Part shown: in pieces, positions 33,353 through 44,413 of the stretch
Layout: every line of letters starts with the position of its first letter
Numbering within the stretch: position 1 is the stretch's first letter
Position numbers and translations under genes: made by a program
The notes under the pieces: model-generated
What the model was told of the DNA's origin: nothing
The model's input: the letters and a program-made list of their open reading frames with translations, nothing else
Database searches by the model: none
DNA from: Brachionus manjavacas
Lineage: Eukaryota; Rotifera; Eurotatoria; Ploima; Brachionidae
Reading direction: 5' to 3'
Length of the DNA: 64,000 bases
Assembly: GCA_019054805.1 (NCBI GenBank)
Contig: JAHQIY010000013.1
Coordinates: 2,046,001-2,110,000, forward strand

Positions 33353-36300
33353 ATGAATGCTGAAATCGATAAAGAATTTGCTCATGTAATATTCCAAACT
33401 TTAAACCAAGCTTTATCATCCGATAAAACATTGATTGACCAAGCTCAACAGCAATTAAATGTTTTGCAAATAAGAAAAGGTTTTTTTACAGTAAATAATT
33501 AGGTTTTTTATTTCGATTAATTAAATTTTTTAAAGAGTATTCCCTGGTTTTGGTAAGTATTCTGTTAGATCAATCATGCGAATTTTCTATCCGTCAAATG
33601 TCCGGTGTTTTATTCAAACAATTTGTTGAGGTACATTGGAGTCAAAATTCAGAAAAATTTAAAGAACCTGAGATTGACGCTGAAATAAAATCTGAAATAA
33701 GAAAAATATTACCTGTTGGGTTAAAAGATCCAACAAGCAAAATTAGAGGATCTGTAGCTTATGTGGTAGCAACCATTGCCAGCTGGGATTGGCCTGAATT
33801 ATGGCCAGAACTATTTGATATCTTAATACGCGGTCTAAATGGCTCATTTGATGAAGCAAATCCGTCTCAAATTGACATGAATGTTGTGCATGGTTCTATA
33901 GAGACTTTGGCAGAACTGGTGCCTGAAGTGACCGATTTGCAGATGCCACAAGTAGCTCCGGCTATTTTGCCACAGATCTACAAAATTTTTATTGATCCTC
34001 AAAATTACTCCATTCACTTGAGAAAAAGAGCCATCGAGATTTTCAGTTCTGTAGTTGAAGTTATAGCAGATATGTCCGAATATGATCCAGTATAATTTTT
34101 TGATAAAATTAGAATTTTTATTTTTAACATTTACTCCAACAGAATGCTGGAAAAAAATATCTATATCGCTTTATTCCAGATTACGTTTATGCAATGCTTA
34201 AAGTTATTTCTCTTAGTCAGTCTGAGTCTGCCACTTTAATTGATTTTTCTCTAAAAAAAGAAATCCTAAAAGTAAAATTTAGATTCAATTTTAGTTGATT
34301 TTTTAACAATCATTTATTATAAAGGCATTTACAATTCTTTTTAAATCGTTTTCCAAAAAACTTGCAACTTTCATCAATGAAATCTTGGCACAAATCTGGA
34401 ACTGCCTGGTTCAATCTTCCCACTTATTTGTGCAAAAAATTGTTAATAGTAACTCGGCAGATTTGATTGATGATGGTAATCTGCTAAAATTTAAAAAAAA
34501 AATTTTCTTCCAAGTAATCTTATTTATTTAGAAGAAAAAAGTTCATTTGAAAATTTGGCCTATCAATTGTTTGAGTTTATTCTAATATTGAAAGACAAGA
34601 AAAAATATAAAGATACAGTGAAAAAAGCTATTGATGAGTTATGCTATTATACCATTTTGTACATGCAAATAAGCGATGAACAAGTATCATCTTATAAAAG
34701 TTAAACATAGCTAATATTTTTATTTTTTTAAATTTAGATTGAGAATTGGGCATCAAATCCTGAACAATACGTTCAAGATGAAGATGAAGAATCTTATTCA
34801 TATTCAGTTAGAATATCCGCACAAGAACTGATTGAAGTAATTTAAAATAATTAACATTTTTGGTTGCATACAGTGCTGCTACTATAATTAAATTTCTAGT
34901 CATTTTACTATTTTATCTATTGATTAAAAACATAAAACTTAATTCCAAACATTTGTCCAATATTTCATTAATTTTGGAAAAAAAAATTTTTATTCAAAAT
35001 TTTGGTAAATTCATGTTAATTAGTGAGAATTTTTTATTCATATTATTCAATGTAAAAATTAACATCTCTTTTGATTAAAATTTCTATTAAATTAAAAAAG
35101 AATTAATTTTAAGATTAGTTTTTTTAAGCAAAATTTTACTGAGAATTTTATTCTATTAAAAAATAATACTGATTCTTATTCAACGCTTTCAAGCAATTTA
35201 GACCCTAAATCAAATTTTCTTAAAACTCATTTTGAGGCATGAAATTTTTTTTCATGGTCGTTGTCAAAAGCAGTTGTGAGCAGAATTGGTCTAAAGTCAA
35301 AGCTAAAAAGTAAAAGTCAAATTTGGCTTTGATTTTCATCAAGCCTGATTATGAGTGACGAATATTTGGTTAATGGTACAGTACATATTAAAACTAATTT
35401 CAGCGTTTTTTTCTATTTCCTCTTCAGAAAAGAAGGGAAAAAGAAGAGGAAAGGAAAAGGAATTGACGAAGTTAGTTTTAAAACGTACTGTACATTTCAG
35501 TTTTACGATTAAATTTCGTAAATTATTAAAAAACAAAATTTGTTTTTTTTACACAAATTTAGCATTTTAAAATTAAAATAACAATGAACCCTTCTGTACC
35601 AGCTAGTGTTGAAATTGAACTCGTTTTTGAACAATAATTTGATATAAAGATAAAAAATATCTTTAAAAAAATTTAACTTAATTATCATCTTTAAAAGGTA
35701 ATTTAATTTCCTGAATTGAATTTTAAGGTGGCTAAATTGCAAATTTTAAAAATAAATTGGATTTATTTAATTCAGAAATTCACATGAAGAAACAATAAAA
35801 TATTTGTTTCAACAGCTTACCACATAACTCAAGAAATTATCTCACAACAAAAAATGAAAAAAGAGGGTCTAAATTTTTTATTTTAATTTTTTTATTTTAA
35901 TTTTATATTTTAATTTAAATTATGTTATTAAATTTAAATTAAAAAATATTTAAATACTAAATAAAAACGCTATTCGATTTTCAAAACTAGGAACATCACA
36001 ATAAAAATCTCAAAAAAATTTAAAATTTAAATTACAATTTATCAAGAACATATCTTCTGACTTTAAATTGGACACCGCTAATGCAATGAACAAAACAATC
36101 GAGAGACTTATGGAAGATGCACGAAAACTGCGTCAAAACAATGATAACAACTGGTGGAAAATTTACGAGTCTTGTCTTCTAGCTGTCTCATGCATGAAAC
36201 CAGTTTTTGAAGAATTGATAAAGATGAACAAACTAGAGTTTAACCTTACAGGATTCATCAATGAATTTGTGATATCATGTCTACATGAGTCAAGTAAGTT

Positions 36301-38627
36301 TGGTCGTTTTTTTTAATAGCAAGTGTTATCCCAATATAATTTTTAGACTTTCCATTTTTGGTTGGTAGAGCATTATTCACTGCCAGCAAGTTTCCAAAGC
36401 TTTTGAACCCACAAACACTTGAGACGTAAATTTAAAAAAAAATTAATTTTTTTTTAAATTTTTATTAAATTTTTTCATAAGACTAATCAAAGCAAGTGGT
36501 TCAGCCATTCAAGAAAATCAAAGCCCTATTATAAGAATCTCAGCCATGAAAGCAATATTTTGGTACTTACATCCTTAATATAGATTAAATATATTTTTTT
36601 TTCATCCTTATTTAAAAACACTTTATTTTGAAAAAAAATTTAAAGTCAAGTCAAATGACATATGACTTGACTTTGACTTGATGAATTAAAAACAACATTG
36701 GAAAAAATTTAATGGTAAATTTTTGATAGTTTTTCCAGCGAGCTTTCAAGTGAAAACCAACAACATCTACTAGTACCTCATTTGCCACAAATAACCGAAG
36801 GGCTTTTTAATATGATAACTCATAATTCAACAAACCAAATTGGGACATTATCGATGGAGACTTTAACTTCGGTGCTAACCATTGATGAGGAATTTCTGGC
36901 AACTATTGAGGGAAAAATATCTCCTCTGGCAATTGCACTATTTTTAAAAAACACCAGCGGTATTTTTTGTGTTAAATAAGTTAAAAAAAACTAAACTTTG
37001 ATTTTAGATCCTCTGGTCAATTCCATAATTACTGATATAATTAAAATATTAATAAAAAATAAATACACTAATCAAAGAATTGAGGAGCGACTGATGCCTA
37101 CCCTAATCAGTATTCTAAATTCAAGTATTTCACCAAAATCAGATGACACCAATTTTTCCGGCCTTTTGACTGTAAAATATTTTTAACCAGTTTGAAATTT
37201 TGCTTTAAAATTTTTAAAAGTCGACCATTGATTTGATTACCATGGTTATACGCTCATCAACCCAAGTGCCTCTATCAAATTTTGTCATGAATGCTTTTAT
37301 TCAGATAATTAACATTTGCCTTAAAAGTGAAGATACAGCAGTGCTACAAGTAAAATGCGCTCACTTCTGTTTAAAAGAGGAAGAAATTTTTTTATTTGTA
37401 GAGTGGTGGAGAATGCTTGAGAGCTTATGTATCTAAATCACCTGATCAAATTGTCAACTGGAAAGACGATAAAGGAATGAGCGGATTGCATTTCATTGTG
37501 ATGGTTATCGACCACATGTTGGATCCTAAAACAAGTGAAAACAGTTGTTCTTTTATTGGAAAATTCATTACAACATTAATTAAAAACACTGCCAATATTC
37601 TCGGAGAAAATTTGGATCTGATTTTGAAGGCTATACTTAGCAAAATGCAGTCGTCGGACACTCTTTTGGTTCAGCAGAGTTTGGTTATGGTTTTTGCCCA
37701 GCTGATTCATTCAAGAATGGACGATGTCTTGACCTTTTTGTCCGGCTTGCCTGGGCCTACTGGGAAGCCTGTATTGGAGTTTTTTATGACAGAGTGGGTG
37801 TCAAAGCAGAATTTATTCGTCGGACCATATGACTCGAAAGTAAGCATTCTGGCTCTGGCCAAGTTGCTAGAGCATGCAATTACAACTGATGACAACAGAT
37901 TTCATAACACTTTTGTTCGTGGGGACAGGATTATAAATCCAGCCGAAGGAATTAAAACAAGATCTAAATCAAAAACTGGTATTTTTATTTTAGATCTAAA
38001 AAGACCAATTTAAAAAAAATAATTTCAATGAAGACAAAGAACTTTATACTCAAGTTCCATTACTTGTTAAAATATACAAACTTCTTATTAATGAAACGCA
38101 TGGGTTATTGGAAGAAAAAAAGGACCTTAATGGCGATTATGAGGAAGATGAGAGTGATGATGAGGACGAAGAGGAAGACGAAAATGAAAATAAAGTAAAT
38201 AGTATTTTTTGAGATTTTTCATCCTAAAAAAAATAAATTTTGCTAGGAAGACATCGATATCGATCAAAATGAAGAACCAGCCGAAAACTTGTACAACTAT
38301 CTTAACAAATATGATCGTATGACTAAATTTAGTTTAAAATTTAAAATTATTTATTCATTTTTAAATAGTATTTGAGGACGCTTTTGAAAGAGATGATTTA
38401 GAAGACGACCCTGAGGCACTTGAGGATCCTTTGATGAAAATTGATTTATTGGTAAATTTTTCTCTACAGAAAAATTTTAGAATTTCTAAAAATTATTGTT
38501 TTAAAAGGAATTTTTGAGCAATTTTTTAAAAACACTTTCGCAGCATCCTTGTTACAAGCTATTCAGTGAGCATCATAATGCAATTGAGAAAGATTTTTTA
38601 AAAGAAATCGGTGTAACAAATGTCTAG
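33353..38627 (+). CDS. IPO9: importin-9, nuclear import receptor
   Basis: Seventeen exons keep phase throughout and give 1050 aa (human IPO9 is 1041). They are 33353-33479, 33536-34089, 34143-34271, 34325-34475, 34532-34683, 34738-34836, 36047-36293, 36347-36425, 36482-36562, 36730-36959, 37008-37171, 37221-37349, 37402-37978, 38034-38194, 38247-38316, 38369-38451 and 38508-38627. Blocks shared with the family include LFKQFVEVHW, VAYVVATIASWDWPELWPEL, DLQMPQVAPAILPQIYKIF, NNWWKIYESCLLAV, PFLVGRALFTASKF and SGGECLRAYVSKS. Downstream ones are FLSGLPGPTGKPVLEFFMTEW and GIKTRSKSKT. A long Asp/Glu-rich stretch near residue 960 is the acidic loop that helps bind basic cargo. IPO9 carries core histones, actin and proteasome parts into the nucleus. 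Intron 6 is 1210 bp, far longer than the others. Confidence 0.95.
34837..36046 (+). other. long intron 6 of IPO9 with inserted DNA
   Basis: Most other introns of this gene are 50-60 bp; this one is 1210 bp. The exons on both sides meet in phase 0 at an expected place (AQELIE then NISSDFKL). The intron holds a hairpin at 35378-35491 and several short palindromic patches (agtcaaagc against ggctttgatttt near 35295-35335). It has no coding stretch. The extra length is best explained by insertion of small non-autonomous elements. Confidence 0.7.
35378..35491. repeat. 114-bp imperfect hairpin in IPO9 intron
   Basis: acagtacatattaaaactaa on the left pairs with ttagttttaaaacgtactgt on the right, around 20 bp each with a few mismatches. 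The purine-rich loop (ggaaaaagaagaggaaagga) contrasts with a pyrimidine-rich partner (tctatttcctcttcag), so the inner part pairs too. It is a likely miniature inverted-repeat element. Confidence 0.55.
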
Positions 38628-38867
38628 TATTTGTTGAAAACTATTCCATCTATTTCCATTTATTTTTATTCCAACTAAACAAATAAAATATTCAAAGGTT
38701 TTATTCCATTTTTTTATTAATTATCCAAAGTAAACTGGCAAAATACAACATTCTGAATTTTTGATTTGAAAATAAGATGATTAATATCAATGCCAAAAAT
38801 TTGAAAATATTATTCCATATTTTTTTATTTTTCCTAAATATAAAATAAAATTTCACAATTAAAATTT

Positions 38868-39360
38868 TACAAAAATAAAATTAATTAGCACAAAATAAAA
38901 TAGAAATCGAATACTTTTAACTATTTGATATTTGTTCTTAAAAAAAAATCAACGTTAATTTAATACAAAGTACCCAATTTTTTTATCTTTGCAATTTTTT
39001 AATTGAAATAAAAATTTAAAACGAAAATAAAATTAAAATTTTTATAAAATGTTGTAAAATATACAAATAATTAAATATTTAAAATTCATTATTTCTTGTT
39101 CCTTATCTTTTTTAATTTTATAATTTAATTTAATTTAATTCTAAATCTGAAGGATTATTAGCTCGAGACAGATAATAAAATTTGATAAAAAATAAATAAG
39201 TTTTTAAAATATTTAATTATTTGAAAAATCTGTGAAATTTTTTTCAATTTTAATATATTTTTTAATCCTCTTTTATAAGATTTAGATTCTCTGTCTTAAA
39301 TTTAATTAAAAAGAAACAACTTTTTAAGAACAAGTTAAAAATATTGGATTTCTATTAATT
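38868..39360. mobile_element. palindromic foldback/MITE-like element, copy 1
   Basis: Left arm (aatagaaatcgaatactttt) and right arm, read inverted (aatagaaatccaatattttt), pair over some 50 bp near the ends. Near the middle (39149-39177) lies tctgaaggattattagctcg followed by agacagataataaaat, a relative of the LINE 3'-tail hairpin. A second copy with the same arms lies at 60080-61050. No coding capacity. Confidence 0.55.
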
Positions 39361-39670
39361 AAGTTTTATCTATTTTTCTTTGTTTAATTCTAATAATTGA
39401 GATTTGAGAATTTAATATTTGAGGAAAAAAATAAAAAATTTAAATTTATCCTTAAAAAAGAATAATATCGTTCAAAACAAAATAAACTTTGATTTATATA
39501 AAATTCAATAATCAGCACTAAAAATGAACAAGCATAGTGATCAAAAGATCAATGTGGAAGTTTAAACTGTCAAATGTTCTTACAATAGGCTTTTTAGATG
39601 TTTTCGATTAATGATTAAATTAAAAAAACAATCTTGTTTATTAATTAAATTTTTTTATAAATTTAAACCA

Positions 39671-39709
39671 AATGGTAATCAGTTTACAAAGACCTGTTGA
39701 TTAAACTTG
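39671..39709 (+). repeat. dispersed repeat family A, decayed copy 4
   Basis: Keeps ggtaatcagttta and acctgttgattaaac of the family; the middle (catgggcac) is lost. Confidence 0.35.
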
Positions 39710-40836
39710 AAACTTTAAAGTTAATTAGCATAGGAGCTTATGGATTTTCAGTAATAATGAATTCATTTTAAGACTTTTTTTAAAAAAAGTGAAATAGGAA
39801 GAATAGATTATGGAAGAATTTTTTTTTGGATTTTTCCCATTGAATTAAATTTTTTTATTTTTAAAATTTAAATTAGCCCTAAAAGTTTTTTTTTAAAATA
39901 ATTTTCAAAAATTAAAATAAATATTTAAATTTATAGAAAAATCTAATTTGACCATTATCTAGACAATAAGCTTTAAATTATATTGTCAAAGCATCAGTGA
40001 CATCCAAGTTATAAGACAATGAACTGAGAAATCTTTGACAATTAATTTATTAAATCAATTGTAATTGATTTATAACCATCTATTATTTTATTAGCACTAC
40101 TATCAATTTATTAAATTTAATAAAGAATGAAAGCATTATTGATCTAATGGAAAAATTTAAATATTATATATATCTGATTGATTTGGTACTTGGGATTGAT
40201 TTGGATGGTGTTAAACAAGGAGATTAAATGGGACTTTTAGACACATAAAATAGAATATACAACGGAATAACAAGCGTAAATTTATTAAATTCTAGCTTAA
40301 TTTAATGTAATAATATTTTTGTAAAATTTTAAAAATACAAAGACCCCTAATTTGACGGAGGAACGAGCAGTAAGTCAAATACAACCTCAGCCTTAGAGTA
40401 TAGTAACTAAATAAATATTTTTTGAAAAGATTTTTTTAGTTTTTTATATATTTATTTAAAAAAATATGATAATAACGAAATTATTAACCCTATTAGTTCC
40501 ATAATTGTAAAGCACTCATAAGAGATCAATCAAAAATTTTTGAAAGAATTATTTTTTTCGAATAAAAGCTTTTCAATTAAATTTTGATCATTTTATTTTT
40601 AGCTGTATTAAAGAACAAAAAATTCAATTAATTTTTTAAGAGTTTATTAGTTTTAAGTATTAGCTTTTTTTTAATTTTGAACAAAATATCTTGAATCGCA
40701 TCAAAAATTCAAAATTTCATTCACAATGCTTAGTACTTATTTTCATTTAAAAAAAAACTTGCTCGTGCTATTCTAAATGTTTTGATGTATAAATATTAGT
40801 TTAGCATCGAATTTTTCTAAATTTTAATTTCTTCAA

Positions 40837-43219
40837 ATGTGGCAATTTTTGGCTTACTCTTTTATTTTATGTTTGGTTATAGTGAATAAGACAGAATCAA
40901 GTAAATTTATTAAATGATGATCTAATTTTTGAACAAAACATCCAACTCTAAGGACTGTGTAAGCACAATTGTCACAATTTGAAAAAATCCCATTTCGAAA
41001 AACTAATTGAAGATTTGGAAGATTATGGTAAGCACAAAAATTTCCGACAAAAAAATTCAATCAGTTCAAAACTTTAAGAAATTGATTCAAAATGCAAAAT
41101 ATCTCAAAAGTGTGCCCAATCATTTATAGATTTCTATAATAGAGCTTATTCTTTAATAAGTCAAAAGCAGTCATATGCTTTGGTAGGATTTTTTTTATTT
41201 GGTCCCAAATATAACTAATTTTTAAAGTATGATTTATTGACAAACTTTGACGAAAAGAATCAAAAAGTTCTTGTTGAAATCGAGGCGATTTCAAATAGGT
41301 TCATTTTAATAGCTCAGAATAAATCTCTAGAATTTGAGTAAGTAAAGTCAATAACTAAAAAACGATAAATTTATCTTCAATTAATTACAAAGAATTGATC
41401 AACATTGGAATGATGAATTGAAAAGACAACTGGATTTTGCCAAAAAAGCTTATCTTGTAGAAATCTCTTTCAAAAATCAAGATGAAAAACTGTAATGGAA
41501 TTTAATTAAAAATTAAATTAATAATCACTTCAAATAGAAAAGAGTCAAAGTTGTCCAAAAAATTGGAATATATCTATGCCAACTCGAAAGTGTGCCAAAA
41601 TGAAACAGGTGTTTGTTTATCACTGGAGCCCGAACTTGATGAATTGATGAGAGAATCGAGGGATTATGACAAATTGCTTTGGGCATGGAAAGGATGGCGT
41701 GATGCAACAGGACCTAAAATGCGTGAAATTTTTGCTCAACTAGTTGACATCCGAAACAAGGCAGCAAGAGAAAACGGATACAAGGATTTGAGTGAAAAGT
41801 GGATTGAAGACTTCGAGGACGAACACTTCGAGGACAGCTATGACAGCTTGTATGAGCAGATACGACCATTGTATGAGCAATTGCATGGCTATGTTAGAAG
41901 AAAATTAAAAAGTTTCTATGGATCCAAGTATCCACAAAATCTGAATCCAAACTTGATTCCTGCTCATTTGCTCGGTAAAAATAATTTTTTTTTTAAATGA
42001 AATTTTTTTAATAATTAAAAGGAAACATGTGGGCTCAGAGCTGGGATAATATTTTTGACTTGGTGGTGCCATATCCACATGTAGATCAATTAAACTTGAC
42101 CAAAATATTAAAAGACAAAAACTATACAATAAAAAACATTTTTGAACAATCTGAGCAATTTTTCGAGTCATTGGGTCTATCCAAAATGACCAAATCATTT
42201 TGGAGTAAATCTCTTTTTGAGAAACCCTCTGATCGTACCGTCCAGTGTCACCCGGCTGCATTCGATTTTTACAATGGCTATGATTTTAGAATTAAAATGT
42301 GCACCTCAGTAAATGAAGATTATTTCTACATTGCTCATCACGAAATGGGTCACATTCAGTATTTTATGGCTTACAAAAATCAACCTTTTATGTTTCGAGC
42401 AGGTGCCAATACTGCCTTTCACGAATCCATCGGCGATACAATTTCTTTATCTGTTCAATCAATCAAACACTTAAATAAAATTAACCTTGTCGACATTGAA
42501 TCTCTTTCTAAAGGTGAAATTTAAAATTTTTTTAAGAAATAAAATTTAAAAATTTTTAATTATTTTTTATTTATTTAGAGCAAGAGATCAACTTTCTGAT
42601 GACAGTAGCCCTGAAAAAAATTGCCTTCTTGCCTTTTGGATATTTGATTGATAAATGGCGTTGGGAACTGTTCAGAGGTAATATAAATGAATCTAACTAC
42701 AATCATAAATGGTGGGAGATGAAGTAAAAAAAAATTTAGAAATGTTTTGACTTATTAAAGTGGAATTTTTCTAAAGGGAAAAATTTCAAGGAGTTCAAGC
42801 ACCGGTTTTCAGAGACGAACACTCATTTGATCCTGGCTCTAAATTTCACATAGCTGCTAATATTCCCTATTCACGTTATTTTATGAGCAACATACTTCAA
42901 TTTCAGCTTTACAAAAGCCTTTGTAAACATTCTGAAAACGAAGGGCCTCTACATAACTGTGATTTTTATGGATCAAAAAAAGCGGGAAATAAATTGAAGT
43001 ATTTAAATATATAATCTAGGTTTTTTTATTTATTTCAATTTAATTTTTTTTAGAAAAATGCTTGAACTTGGATCTAGTAAACACTGGTCGGCTGCCCTAA
43101 AAATTCTCACAAATTCTAGTAGGATTTCAGCTAGGCCTTTAATTGAATATTTTGAGCCGTTGCATAACTGGCTAATAAAGGAAAACTCAAAGTATTCCGA
43201 GTTCGAAATTGGTTTTTGA
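40837..43219 (+). CDS. ACE: ACE-like M2 zinc metallopeptidase, gene 2 (active type)
   Basis: Ten exons: 40837-40900, 40953-41027, 41079-41182, 41228-41337, 41393-41491, 41538-41974, 42022-42513, 42579-42723, 42777-42998 and 43054-43219, giving 637 aa. Exons of 75, 104, 492, 145 and 222 nt match gene 1 exactly in length. The block that is one exon (521 nt) in gene 1 is split here into 99 + 437 by an extra intron. Signal peptide MWQFLAYSFILCLVIV; zinc site HEMGH at residues 403-407 and third-ligand block FHESIGDT. The N-terminal third is poorly conserved relative to gene 1, while the core is well conserved. No membrane anchor is seen. A tract of 478 bp covering most of exon 6, the next intron and the start of exon 7 is near-identical to gene 3. 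Confidence 0.93.
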
Positions 43220-43714
43220 TTTCATATTAATTAATATAAGTTTTGTTTTTTTTTTTTTAAAGTTAAATGATAATTTTTTATGGTTAAAATAATGAAATTA
43301 AATGACAAAGTAAAACTTTTTTTATGCTTGTTTTTGTAAGATATTTTTTTTGAGATTTATAAAATATATTTTTGTAAAATAAATATTTTTAAATAAATTT
43401 TTTTTTATTTTTACATTGTTTTAATAGCTTGTTTTTAAATTTTTTATTATTTAAAGGTTAATCAACAGGCTTGTGCCCATGTCATGATAAACCGATTAAC
43501 ACTTCATTTATGATAAATGAGCCTAACCGGGTGACCTATTTTTTTTATTGCATATTTCGCACTCATTTTATTCAAAAACTCCAAAAATGCTCACCGAATT
43601 AGACCAATTTTTTCTAGTCACCCCTTACCTCCTGCGGTTAATTGGGTGAAGCCTTATTAATTTTTTTTTAACTCCTTTTTGCTTGTTCTGATTCATTTTT
43701 ATAATATATTAAAA
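43220..43714. other. spacer with repeat A copy 5
   Basis: AT-rich 3' flank of ACE gene 2, then repeat A copy 5 (43453-43509), then a GC-richer patch (43580-43655, cgaattagaccaatttttt and caccccttacctcctgcgg) that may belong to the same element. No ORF. Confidence 0.4.
43453..43509 (-). repeat. dispersed repeat family A, copy 5 (inverted)
   Basis: Plus strand reads aaaggttaatcaacaggctt, gtgcccatgtcatgataaac, cgattaacacttcattta. This is the best preserved copy, and its reverse complement matches copy 1 at most positions. Confidence 0.55.
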
Positions 43715-44413
43715 GCGAGCGTGACTTAGGTGTTATACTGTCAGACGACTTAAAATGGAACGATCATGTAAGTCAAGCTGTTTTGAAAGCAAATTCGGTA
43801 CTTGGTATGCTTAGAAGAACATTTACATTCTGGAATATTGAAAATTTCAAAATTCTGTTTACAACTTATGTTAGACCACATTTAGAATATGCTGCACCAG
43901 TTTGGAATCCTTACAGAAAAAAAGATTCAAAATTACTTGAAAAAGTGCATCGTAGAGCGACAAAATTAGTGCCTAGTCTGCGAAACCTCGACTATCAAAG
44001 AAGACTGGAAAAAATTGGACTTACAACACTCGAGAAAAGAAGAGAGAGAGGTGATTTAATACAATTCTTTAAAGTATACAATGGAAAAAACAATATAAAT
44101 TGGTTTCAACCGGTCAAGTCGGCTATTTCTATTCACACTGATGGTCCAGCATCAAATGTAAGGGGACATAAGCACCGACTTGAAAGACAGTTAATAAGAA
44201 ATTGTGAACCAAGACACAATTTTTTTTCGAACAGGATTGTTTCAAAATGGAATAGATTGTCAGATCGAACTATAAAAGCCAAGTCAATTAATTGTTTCAA
44301 AATCTGTTTAGATACGATCGAAAAATAAAGATAGCTGATAAAGTATGGTTCATTGAACTCATACTCATACAAGTTAAACTTGTTTCAGCTTTTTATTATT
44401 ATTATTATTATTA
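43715..44413 (+). mobile_element. 5'-truncated LINE with open RT C-terminus and (TTA)n tail
   Basis: The frame is open from about 43717 to the TAA at 44326-44328. It reads SERDLGVILSDDLKWNDHVS, LRRTFTFWNIENFKILFTTY, VRPHLEYAAPVWNPYRKKDS, KVHRRATKLVPSL and LEKRRERGDLIQFFKVYNG. It ends FFSNRIVSKWNRLSDRTI. This is the C-terminal third of a jockey/CR1-like RT. The 3' end is a microsatellite of ttattattatta (44388-44413), a typical CR1/jockey-type tail. No in-frame stop is present, so the insertion is young compared with the other LINE remains in the window. The catalytic YADD part is absent, so it cannot move by itself. Confidence 0.88.

Larger units (their letters stand above)
38628..40836. other. 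AT-rich intergenic region with palindromic element
   Basis: About 2.2 kb between IPO9 and ACE-like gene 2. It contains a palindromic element (38868-39360), a decayed copy of repeat A (39671-39709) and otherwise only AT-rich DNA. Confidence 0.4.

Noticed and set aside
35355..35570. Plus-strand ORF of 71 codons in the IPO9 intron
   Set aside because: Runs through the hairpin and its purine-rich loop; not a coding pattern.
37979..38003. A 25-bp intron in IPO9
   Set aside because: A later acceptor (38033) gives a normal 55-bp intron and a good family match (SKTDKELYTQVP).
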